Positions 1 to 5,373 are shown, counted from the first letter of the stretch. The stretch is 5,704 nucleotides of DNA from CALARM01 sp964431735 (GCA_964431735.1 CAYSLJ010000268.1:1-5704); one strand, 5' to 3'. The notes: generated by a model from the sequence alone, not told the origin. Made by a program: numbers and translations.

Positions 1-50
1 GAGGATGATAACCGTTCTAACAATTTGCCAGGGTTATTTTCTTACAGTCC

Positions 51-830
51 CTAATGATCTTTCCGAAATCCTCCTCTTTCCTTCCCTGCTATATAAATGA
101 TATATTTATCATTTTCTCTAATAGATGGATAGTCTACACCGTTAACTATTTCAGTGGCACTTTTGTATTCTATCAAATGTAATCCTGCCAGTTCTATATC
201 TTTCAGAGCTTCCTTTGGTGTGTAAAGATGCATGAAAATTTTTTCTTTCGAAAGATTATAACCACTTATAGCAGTTACCAGTTTATCTCCTTCCCGAAGT
301 TTTCCCGAAATTATTTTTCTCATGAAATTTATAATTTTCCATTTTATTTTTTCTTTAAGATTTCTTTCTCTTGAATGGGTCGTAAAAATTACCAGTCCAT
401 TATGCTTCAATATTCTTTTACATTCTTTAAGGGTATTTATTCTGTTTTCTCTGAAAGGTATAAGAGATATAAGCTGTCCAAACAGTATTATATAGTCAAA
501 ACTTTCTTTTTTAAAACCAGGATGACAGCCATTCATAGTTAAAAAATTTGCTTTAATATTTTTTAATTTTCCTTCATCATGACAGATTCTTACCAGTTTT
601 TCTACTATATCTATTCCTGTTACATTCAATTTTTTTTCTGACAGAGCAAAAGCTTCTCTTCCTGCTCCACAGCCAATGACAAGAGTATGGCCATTTTTTT
701 TACAGTATTTATTAACGATTATTTCTTCATAGTCTTCAAGCCCCTGAGTAGCCATTTTTTTTAAAAATTCTATTTCCGGGTAATTATTATATTTTTTTAT
801 TATTTTTTCGAAAAAAAAGTCTTCTTTCAT
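51..830 (-). CDS. Class I SAM-dependent methyltransferase, substrate unknown
   Basis: A 259-residue soluble protein with the Rossmann-type methyltransferase fold. Seen in the sequence: motif I, the SAM-binding glycine loop VIGCGAG at about residues 51-57; the acidic residue ending strand beta2 (GID, Asp74); a beta4 segment FDYIILFGQLISLI at about 111-124; and the helix/strand ECKRILKHNGLVIFTTHS at about 136-153, typical of post-motif III. The C-terminal part (TPKEALKDIELAGLHLIEY) resembles the region that often precedes the last beta hairpin in Methyltransf_11/25-like enzymes. Family knowledge says it transfers a methyl group from SAM to a small molecule or macromolecule; nothing visible identifies the acceptor. 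No signal peptide or membrane segment is seen. The ATG at 830 has only a weak purine stretch (AAGAAAG) before it, but no better start is visible. It is divergent from the Hfq-like gene, so it is probably its own transcription unit. Stop is TAG. Confidence 0.88.
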   Translation of the reverse strand: MKEDFFFEKIIKKYNNYPEIEFLKKMATQGLEDYEEIIVNKYCKKNGHTLVIGCGAGREAFALSEKKLNVTGIDIVEKLVRICHDEGKLKNIKANFLTMNGCHPGFKKESFDYIILFGQLISLIPFRENRINTLKECKRILKHNGLVIFTTHSRERNLKEKIKWKIINFMRKIISGKLREGDKLVTAISGYNLSKEKIFMHLYTPKEALKDIELAGLHLIEYKSATEIVNGVDYPSIRENDKYIIYIAGKERGGFRKDH

Positions 831-910
831 AGCTTTCTTGTCAATTATGTTTTCACATGATATAATTTAAAGGTATAGGAATTTTCATTTTTAATGGCGT
901 AAAATAAAGC

Positions 911-945
911 TTTAGATAAAACTAAGTAGAGGTAGTTTATCTAAA
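911..945. repeat. Imperfect inverted repeat / hairpin upstream of the Hfq-like gene
   Basis: The arms TTTAGATAAAACTA (911-924) and TAGTTTATCTAAA (933-945) are reverse complements apart from one extra A in the left arm. They enclose an 8-nt loop, AGTAGAGG. On the plus strand a run of six Ts (957-962) follows after an 11-nt gap, which is too far for a standard Rho-independent terminator. It could be an operator for either divergent gene or an RNA hairpin. The loop segment TAGAGG is complementary to CCTCTA at 1078-1083 near the start of the Hfq-like gene. Confidence 0.55.
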
Positions 946-960
946 TAATTTAATAGTTTT

Positions 961-987
961 TTAACAGGTACAGGTTTTGTATATAAT
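961..987 (+). promoter_or_regulatory. Candidate sigma70-type promoter for the Hfq-like gene
   Basis: A perfect -10 box TATAAT (982-987) lies downstream of TTAACA (961-966, five of six matches to TTGACA, but a short 15-bp spacer) or TTTTAA (959-964, 17-bp spacer, poorer match). The predicted start near 994 would give a leader of about 117 nt containing the TAACCT/AGGTTA repeat. A second, weaker -10-like TATAAA at 1082-1087 lies just before the gene. Confidence 0.4.
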
Positions 988-1000
988 TTAAGATTTTGTG

Positions 1001-1018
1001 TAACCTTATTATAGGTTA
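1001..1018. repeat. Short inverted repeat, possible operator or leader hairpin
   Basis: TAACCT (1001-1006) and AGGTTA (1013-1018) are exact reverse complements separated by 6 nt. The dyad lies just downstream of the predicted start near 994, where it could be a repressor site or a small hairpin at the 5' end of the Hfq-like mRNA. Repeats this short also arise by chance in AT-rich DNA. Confidence 0.3.
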
Positions 1019-1110
1019 AGTCAGAGGTTTATACAAGATTTATTACATAATCCGTATTTCGTTAATAATGTTTATACCCTCTATAAAACTTTTAGAAATA
1101 AGGTGATCTT

Positions 1111-1383
1111 ATGACGCAGGAACTATCTGACAGGGATAATTTATCGGAAGATAATGAAAAAATAACTAAAAAATCTATCAGACGATGGGTTAATACCTTT
1201 ACAGATAAATATTTCGTAAAGGCTATAAAAAACAACATATATTTTACATTTAAATTTTTAGATAATACATCTCTCAGTGGTAAAATACAATGGTTTAATA
1301 AATACAATGTAAATATAGTTACAGAAGATGGGGTAGAATATACAGTTTTAAAGCATTCACTGAAATATATGGTACCGAATTGA
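1111..1383 (+). CDS. Hfq-like Sm-fold RNA-binding protein
   Basis: A 90-residue protein whose last ~60 residues align by eye with the Hfq core. An N-terminal helix (about 31-42) is followed by an Sm1-like region (FKFLDNTSLSGKIQWFNKY, about 47-65) and an Sm2-like motif LKHSLKYMVP (80-89), matching E. coli YKHAISTVVP. Seen: Lys81-His82 correspond to Hfq Lys56-His57, Asp32 to Asp9, Gly57 to Gly34 and Tyr65 to Phe42. Gln8, important for proximal-face RNA binding, is replaced by Thr31, and Tyr25 of the distal face aligns with Lys48. About 22 extra, highly charged residues precede the core, and there is almost no C-terminal tail. Family role: a ring-forming RNA chaperone acting with small RNAs; whether this divergent member does so is inference. 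The start is firm: AGGTGATC, complementary to the 16S rRNA 3' end, sits just before the ATG. Its stop is one base from the convergent TPR gene. Confidence 0.75.
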   Translation: MTQELSDRDNLSEDNEKITKKSIRRWVNTFTDKYFVKAIKNNIYFTFKFLDNTSLSGKIQWFNKYNVNIVTEDGVEYTVLKHSLKYMVPN

Positions 1384-1384
1384 A

Positions 1385-2620
1385 TTAACCGGAAAAATCG
1401 AAATCAGAAAAAGATCTGTTGATAATGTCAAATTCCTGCTGTGCCAGTTCTTCTTCTCCTTTTTCCATGTAGGCCCGGCCAAGATAATCATGAAAAGTAA
1501 TGTCGTCGGGATTTTTTTCTATAGCTTTTTTATAATATTCTATTGCACTATCAAAGTCATATATCTGATAAAAAGCATATCCTGCATTGAAGAAATCATT
1601 ACCACTTACTGAACCTGCTTCTATAGCATTTTCGTATTCTTCTATTGCTTCATCTATATTACCTTCCAGTTCAAGTAATTCTCCCATACTTGTATGGATA
1701 TCTCCTCTGTTATAACCTTCTTCCATAGCTTTTTTATAAAATTCTTTTGCTTCTTCTGTCTCTCCTCTTTCAGCACAGAGAAGACCTTTCAAATAATAGC
1801 AGGATGCCATGTCTGCAGACAGAGCCATAGCATTTTCAATTGCTATTTCAGCCAGTTTTTCATTACCTGTGGCTATATAAACTTTTGCCAGTCCCTGATG
1901 GGTTTCCGGATCGGCAGGATCTATGTCAAGAGCTCTTTTATAAGCATTCAAGGAAGCGGAATAATCTTCTGTTTTTAAATATGCACTGGCAAGTTTTTCC
2001 CATGATACGGAATCTTTTTCATTTATCATGACAGAATTTTTGAAATGCTTTACAGCTTTTTCATAATCTCCTGTTTCCATGTATATTATGGCAAGATTAA
2101 AATTTGTATTTTGATTCTGCGAGTCCATTTCATAGGCTTTATTAAATAATTCTATAGCTTTTTTTATTTCTTTCTTTTTATAAGCTACGAGACCGAGGTT
2201 ATAAACAATACCCTGATTTTCATCTATTTTAATTGCCTCTTCCATATATTCACGTGCTTTATCAAAGTTTTCAAGCTCATAATAGGTGAGCCCCAGATTA
2301 TTATATGCTTCATAGCTGTTCGGGTTTATTTTCAATAATTTCCTGTAACTGTCTATTGCCAGTTCTGGTTCTCCCTGGGTATTGTAAATATTACCCATAT
2401 TGCCGAGAGCTGCTTCATATTCAGGGTCAAGTTCAAGACATATAGCAAATTCTTTCAATGCCAGTTCCAGTTTACCCTGCTCATAATAGGCTATCCCGAG
2501 GTTGGCATGGGATTCAATATCAGAGTAATCAAATTTTATAGCTTTCTTAAACTCTTTTACAGCTATATCTATTCTTCCAAGGGCCATCAGAGTGAGGCCT
2601 GAATAAAAAGGACGACGCAT
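1385..2620 (-). CDS. Twelve-repeat TPR protein
   Basis: A 411-residue protein made almost wholly of tetratricopeptide repeats. The sequence divides into about 12 units of 34 residues (one of 33) from residue 1 to about 407, each with the LG..Y/A pattern in helix A and A...F..A in helix B; clear units are ESHANLGIAYYEQGKLELAL and YEAYNNLGLTYYELENFDKA. No signal peptide, membrane segment or catalytic domain is seen, so it is probably a cytoplasmic protein-binding superhelix. The ATG at 2620 follows an in-frame TAA two codons upstream, which fixes the earliest start. The ribosome site AGGA lies 9 nt before it and partly inside a hairpin (2632-2648). It is last in a minus-strand run behind pilT, an unknown gene and the HEAT-receiver gene; a role in pilus assembly or signalling is suggested only by position. 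The partner is unknown. Confidence 0.9.
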   Translation of the reverse strand: MRRPFYSGLTLMALGRIDIAVKEFKKAIKFDYSDIESHANLGIAYYEQGKLELALKEFAICLELDPEYEAALGNMGNIYNTQGEPELAIDSYRKLLKINPNSYEAYNNLGLTYYELENFDKAREYMEEAIKIDENQGIVYNLGLVAYKKKEIKKAIELFNKAYEMDSQNQNTNFNLAIIYMETGDYEKAVKHFKNSVMINEKDSVSWEKLASAYLKTEDYSASLNAYKRALDIDPADPETHQGLAKVYIATGNEKLAEIAIENAMALSADMASCYYLKGLLCAERGETEEAKEFYKKAMEEGYNRGDIHTSMGELLELEGNIDEAIEEYENAIEAGSVSGNDFFNAGYAFYQIYDFDSAIEYYKKAIEKNPDDITFHDYLGRAYMEKGEEELAQQEFDIINRSFSDFDFSG

Positions 2621-2631
2621 TATTTATAATC

Positions 2632-2648
2632 CTGACCCGGAAGGTCAG
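2632..2648 (-). promoter_or_regulatory. Hairpin overlapping the TPR gene ribosome binding site
   Basis: On the mRNA strand, CTGACC (2648-2643), loop TTCCG, and GGTCAG (2637-2632) form a perfect, GC-rich 6-bp stem. The AG at the end of the 3' arm is the first half of the AGGA Shine-Dalgarno, which is followed by 9 nt and the ATG at 2620. Folding would partly hide the ribosome site. This is the most GC-rich short stem in an AU-rich leader. A regulatory role is inference. Confidence 0.45.
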
Positions 2649-2724
2649 TAACTTCTCCCAAGTTTATACAAATTTTTCATACTTATATTATTACACTCAG
2701 AAATATTTATAATATATATTCGAA

Positions 2725-2792
2725 CCTGCAGCCTTTACCCCTTTTTTCTTTGATCTACTATTTTGTGTAATTCATGCAATAAGGCTGCCAGG
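2725..2792. repeat. Long-loop inverted repeat between HEAT-receiver and TPR genes
   Basis: CCTGCAGCCTT (2725-2735) and AAGGCTGCCAGG (2781-2792) pair over 11 bp with one bulged base, around a 45-nt loop. In the leftward mRNA the loop contains the purine stretch AAAGAAAAAAGGGGTA directly beside the 3' arm. There is no U-tract right after the stem, so it is not a standard intrinsic terminator. It could protect the 3' end of the upstream message, act as an attenuator before the TPR gene, or mark a small RNA. It matches no riboswitch or structural RNA that I recognise. Confidence 0.5.
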
Positions 2793-2817
2793 GAAGGTTT
2801 ATATTGAATTTATGAGA

Positions 2818-3618
2818 CTATCCGAGCTGATTTGTAAGAGCTTTTTGTATGGCATCACTTAATTGAACAGGGCTGAAAGGTTTCATTATGTAAAAAGTAG
2901 CTCCTGCATCCATACCTTTTATGAAATCATCTACCTGGGTTTTGGCAGATACCATTATAACAGGAATATCTTTTGTTTTTGGATTTTCTTTCAGTGTCTT
3001 GCAAACCTGCCACCCATCAATTTTGGGCATCATAATATCGAGTAATATAAGATCAGGGCGATCATCTATTGCTTTTTTTATTGCCTCTTCTCCGTCAAAA
3101 GCTTCTATTACTTTATAACCATCCAGTTCCAGATTTATTTGAATATATTCAAGAATGAATTTATCATCATCTACTATAAGGATTTTTTTTGTAGCTTTTT
3201 CCGTTTCCTGTTTTAGTTGTGATAGTGCCTGTTCAGCCTTCTCCCCTCCTATTAATTTAAGGGCTTCTGCTGCGTTCTTTCTTACCCACCAGTCCGTATC
3301 ATTTAATGCCTCTATCAGATTATCCACTGCTCTTGTATCTTTAATTTTTCCGAGAGCCCATGTTACAATACCTCTTACGAAATCATCAGGATCATTCATA
3401 CTTTTTATAAGAGGTATAACAGCTTCTTTTACTCCCAGAGTTCCCAGTGCATCTGCTGCCTGTCGTCTTACTTCGACATTCTCATCACCCAGAGCTTCTA
3501 TTAATGGCTGAACTACTCTATTATCCTGGGTATTCCCGAGTAGTTTTGTCGCTCTCTGCCTGTTTTTAGGATCATTATCACGCATCATACCAATAATTTT
3601 TTCTAATTCATCACTCAT
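2818..3618 (-). CDS. HEAT-repeat / response-regulator receiver fusion protein
   Basis: A 266-residue two-part protein. Residues about 1-124 hold HEAT repeats of the PBS-lyase type with a 31-residue period: one degenerate unit, then units at about 32-62, 63-93 and 94-124, each with the VxPLIxALxDxxxxVRxxAAxALG pattern. A charged linker (about 127-144) leads to a complete CheY-like receiver (145-263) with acidic Asp150/Asp151, phosphoacceptor Asp194 (LLDIMMP), switch Ser224, switch aromatic Tyr243 and Lys246 (KPF). There is no DNA-binding or enzymatic output domain, so it should signal by protein contact after phosphorylation by an unseen histidine kinase. Start choice: a TTG at 3654 would add 12 residues, but the ATG at 3618 is preceded by AGAAAGG at 9 nt and begins the HEAT domain cleanly, so I prefer it. 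It lies 72 nt after the unknown 124-residue gene; the pilT operon suggests a role in pilus or motility control (inference). Confidence 0.9.
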   Translation of the reverse strand: MSDELEKIIGMMRDNDPKNRQRATKLLGNTQDNRVVQPLIEALGDENVEVRRQAADALGTLGVKEAVIPLIKSMNDPDDFVRGIVTWALGKIKDTRAVDNLIEALNDTDWWVRKNAAEALKLIGGEKAEQALSQLKQETEKATKKILIVDDDKFILEYIQINLELDGYKVIEAFDGEEAIKKAIDDRPDLILLDIMMPKIDGWQVCKTLKENPKTKDIPVIMVSAKTQVDDFIKGMDAGATFYIMKPFSPVQLSDAIQKALTNQLG

Positions 3619-3635
3619 ATAGACAAGCCTTTCTA

Positions 3636-3706
3636 AATATGTTATATAATTCAAATAATTTTAATACATTTCTTTATTTTTTTTAACATATTATTCAAAT
3701 AATTTT
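3636..3706. repeat. Direct and inverted repeats in the gap before the HEAT-receiver gene
   Basis: ATTCAAATAATTTT occurs at 3649-3662 and again at 3693-3706, where it covers the last codons of the 124-residue gene. AATATGTTA (3636-3644) and TAACATATT (3684-3692) form a 9-bp inverted repeat. The elements could fold the intercistronic RNA or be traces of a small local duplication. They consist almost only of A and T, so chance is a real alternative. Confidence 0.4.
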
Positions 3707-4065
3707 GGCGGTTTCTGTCTTTTATCTTTCCACTGAAGAAACGCCATTTTTTCACTGCCTCTTGCAAAGGGAACAGAAGTTATTTTTATAGTTGTTTCCA
3801 TCATTTTCTTTATTCTTTCTGCTTTCCCTTCCATGCAGAGATAAAGATATATAGTTCTTATTATTTCTTCTTCCTCCTGCGAAAGAGGTGCAGGAGATAA
3901 CCTTTTATATTTTTCAATTAACCCTCCCTCTAAAATATTTTTCTTTATTTTTTCCTTATCAGGACTTGAAACTATTTTATCAATAAGTGCCTTCATTTCA
4001 GGATTTGAGAAGTTGTTTAATATCATCTGTTCTATTTTTTCTTCATCTCTATCCTTTTTTTCCAT
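3691..4065 (-). CDS. Unrecognised 124-residue charged helical protein following pilT
   Basis: I do not recognise this family. The protein is soluble, with no signal peptide or membrane segment. It is rich in Lys and Glu and probably mostly helical: an N-terminal charged segment (1-58), an SPAPLSQEEEE turn into a second helix (about 60-92, with a short hydrophobic stretch IRTIYLYLCM at 69-78), and a basic tail with FLQWKDKRQKPPKLFE (109-124). It is very probably real. Its ATG at 4065 follows pilT by 9 nt, and its ribosome site GAGG begins in the pilT TAG stop codon (TAGAGG, 6 nt before the ATG), which implies translational coupling. Tight linkage suggests it is made together with PilT and may bind or regulate it; this is inference from position only. 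A 72-nt gap follows before the HEAT-receiver gene. Confidence 0.82.
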   Translation of the reverse strand: MEKKDRDEEKIEQMILNNFSNPEMKALIDKIVSSPDKEKIKKNILEGGLIEKYKRLSPAPLSQEEEEIIRTIYLYLCMEGKAERIKKMMETTIKITSVPFARGSEKMAFLQWKDKRQKPPKLFE

Positions 4066-4074
4066 TGTTAACCT

Positions 4075-5214
4075 CTAGTTAAGTTCTTCCAGTGTTAATT
4101 CAGATTTAGTAAGACTTTCCTCCTGCTGGGAAGAAATTTCCGACAGGAATGCCTTTTTGTTATTTGCTATCATTAATGCATCTTCCAGATCTATAATTCC
4201 CTGATTTAATAACCTTATAAGTGATTGTTCCATTGTGCACATGCCTTCATGAGAGCCTAACTGTATGGTGCTGTATATTAAATGAAGTTTATCTTCTCTT
4301 ATTAAATTTTTAACGGCAGGTGTTCCTAACATCATTTCACAGCAAACAATTCTTCCTTTTTTATCCCTTCTCGGTATGAGAGATTGACATATTACCCCCT
4401 GAATGACATCGGCAAACTGATTTTTTACGTTTGCTCTCTGATCTGCAGGGAAAAGGGTTATGAGACGGTTAATGGTTTCGTAGGTATTACGGGTATGAAG
4501 AGTTGATAGAATAAGTGCACCCATCTGACCTGCTTTAAGAGCCATTTCAGCAGTTTCTACATCTCTTATTTCTCCTATCATTACAATATCAGGATCTTCT
4601 CTCAAAGCACTTCTTAAAGCTGTAGCGAAATCAGGTGTATGCATACCGACTTCTCTCTGATTTATAAGGCATTTCTTTGGTTTATATACAAATTCTATTG
4701 GATCTTCTATTGTTATTATATGTTTGTAATACTCTTTGTTTACAAGTTCCAGCATAGTGGCAAGGGTAGTTGATTTACCTGAACCGGTTTTCCCTGTAAC
4801 CAGTATAAGACCGTTTCTTAATCTTGCCAGATCATTTACTATGGCAGGTAAGTAAAGATCTTCTACTGTTCTTATCTCACTCGGTAGAACTCTCATGGCA
4901 ATAGATTCACCGTTTAACTGTTTGAATATATTGACACGAAATCTTGCCAGATCGGGCACCTCAAGGGTAAAATCCAGATCTACTGGAGTTTCACTGTAAA
5001 ACATACTTTTTTGATAGTTAGTTGTTATAAGTGATATGATTTCATGGACATCTTCAGGAAGTAATGCGGCATAATCAAGATGATGAAGTTTCCCGTTCAA
5101 TCTTATTATAGGCGATGAGCCTGCCGACAGATGTAAATCAGAGGCACCCATTTCTATAGCTTTCCTGAACAGTTCCATCTCTTTTAAGGCGTTTAATTCT
5201 TTATCTCTTTTCAT
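4075..5214 (-). CDS. pilT: Type IV pilus retraction ATPase PilT
   Basis: A hexameric cytoplasmic motor of the PilT/GspE secretion ATPase family that depolymerises type IV pili and drives twitching and DNA or surface uptake. Seen in order: N-terminal PAS-like domain with GASDLHLSAG (23-32); Walker A GKTGSGKST (141-149, Lys147); Asp box TIEDPIEF (168-175); Walker B DPDIVMIGEIRD (207-218, Glu215); His box STLHT (237-241); and AVKNLIRE (300-307), a variant of the AIRNLIRE motif that marks retraction ATPases. The protein is somewhat longer than typical PilT (about 345-350 residues), with roughly 8 extra N-terminal residues and a polar Gln/Glu/Ser tail of about 20 residues. The ATG at 5214 has an in-frame TAA three codons upstream and no ribosome site of its own; the strong AAGGAGG 31 nt upstream serves a leader ORF overlapping this start. 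Met13 (5178) is an alternative start. It heads a four-gene leftward run. Confidence 0.95.
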   Translation of the reverse strand: MKRDKELNALKEMELFRKAIEMGASDLHLSAGSSPIIRLNGKLHHLDYAALLPEDVHEIISLITTNYQKSMFYSETPVDLDFTLEVPDLARFRVNIFKQLNGESIAMRVLPSEIRTVEDLYLPAIVNDLARLRNGLILVTGKTGSGKSTTLATMLELVNKEYYKHIITIEDPIEFVYKPKKCLINQREVGMHTPDFATALRSALREDPDIVMIGEIRDVETAEMALKAGQMGALILSTLHTRNTYETINRLITLFPADQRANVKNQFADVIQGVICQSLIPRRDKKGRIVCCEMMLGTPAVKNLIREDKLHLIYSTIQLGSHEGMCTMEQSLIRLLNQGIIDLEDALMIANNKKAFLSEISSQQEESLTKSELTLEELN

Positions 5215-5239
5215 AAAAGGTTAGTTTCTCGGTTTGCAC
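5201..5239 (-). CDS. 12-codon leader ORF overlapping the pilT start
   Basis: A GTG at 5239 opens an ORF encoding MQTEKLTFYEKR (GTG read as Met) that stops at TAA 5203-5201, in a different frame from pilT and overlapping the first 14 nt of pilT. It owns the best ribosome site in the window: AAGGAGG (5252-5246), 6 nt before the GTG. The pilT frame has a stop at 5223-5221, so no pilT start can use that site. The likely role is translational coupling, with ribosomes ending at 5201 reinitiating at the pilT ATG. The peptide itself has no recognised function. The alternative is that AAGGAGG reaches the pilT ATG across the folded 14-nt hairpin. Confidence 0.5.
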   Translation of the reverse strand: MQTEKLTFYEKR

Positions 5240-5242
5240 CGA
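5229..5242 (-). promoter_or_regulatory. GNRA-type hairpin over the leader ORF start codon
   Basis: In the mRNA, TCGGT (5242-5238), GCAA loop and ACCGA (5233-5229) form a perfect 5-bp stem closed by a stable GNRA tetraloop. The GTG start of the leader ORF straddles the stem and loop. Folding would block leader initiation and would also shorten the distance from AAGGAGG to the pilT ATG from 31 nt to about 17 nt. Confidence 0.45.
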
Positions 5243-5291
5243 TTCCCTCCTTAAAAATTATATAAAATCTATTTTTAAATATATATCACTA

Positions 5292-5320
5292 ATTATATTT
5301 AAGCTATCAGGAACAGTCAA
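5292..5320 (-). promoter_or_regulatory. Strong sigma70-type promoter of the pilT operon
   Basis: On the minus strand, TTGACT (-35, 5320-5315, five of six consensus) is followed by exactly 17 bp and a perfect TATAAT (-10, 5297-5292). The predicted start is about 5286, giving a leader of some 47 nt to the leader-ORF GTG and 72 nt to the pilT ATG. No other promoter this good is visible for the downstream genes, so the run pilT to TPR may be largely driven from here. Confidence 0.82.
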
Positions 5321-5373
5321 GCAATTTCTTAATAATCGTCTTTTTATATATTGAATTAATCAAATTTCAAAAA

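Larger units (their letters stand above)
831..1110. other. Divergent intergenic region between methyltransferase and Hfq-like genes
   Basis: These 280 bases carry no credible ORF (only fragments of seven codons or fewer). They hold a 13-bp hairpin (911-945), a candidate plus-strand promoter with a perfect TATAAT (982-987), a small inverted repeat TAACCT-N6-AGGTTA (1001-1018), and two copies of GTTTATAC (1027-1034 and 1070-1077). AGAGG at 1023-1027 can pair with CCTCT at 1078-1082. I found no convincing promoter for the leftward methyltransferase gene. Confidence 0.6.

Noticed and set aside
8..40. Inverted repeat ATAACC (8-13) / GGTTAT (32-37) followed by TTT, possibly a terminator for a plus-strand gene ending at the TGA at 6-8.
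   Set aside because: The stem is only 6 bp and AT-rich, with an 18-nt loop and a short T-run; the upstream gene is not visible.
1..54. An open plus-strand frame from the window edge to TAA at 52-54, which would converge with the methyltransferase stop.
   Set aside because: Only 17 codons are visible, with no recognisable motif, and the end would overlap the methyltransferase stop. The sequence to the left is needed.
1023..1090. AGAGG ... CCCTCTATAAAAC resembles pieces of the preQ1-I riboswitch.
   Set aside because: The two pairing segments are 50 nt apart instead of the short spacing of preQ1-I, and the downstream gene is Hfq-like, not queuosine-related.
2632..2648. Plus-strand CCCGGAAGGTCAG recalls the SRP RNA core.
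   Set aside because: The GGAAGG-AGCAGCC order and helix 8 pairing are missing; the segment is explained by the simple hairpin.
1027..2671. GTTTATACAA at 1027-1036 and 2662-2671, plus GTTTATAC at 1070-1077, as a shared regulator site.
   Set aside because: Short AT-rich words recur by chance; there is no consistent position relative to promoters.
2718..2729. Minus-strand GGTTCGAAT resembles a tRNA T-loop.
   Set aside because: The flanking bases do not form a T-stem and no acceptor or anticodon arm fits.
3155..3511. Long plus-strand open frame opposite the HEAT-receiver gene.
   Set aside because: It is an antisense shadow of a clearly coding region, with Ser/Phe-rich composition and no domain.
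3619..3654. TTG start adding 12 residues to the HEAT-receiver protein.
   Set aside because: It has no ribosome site, while the ATG at 3618 has AGAAAGG at good spacing and starts the domain.
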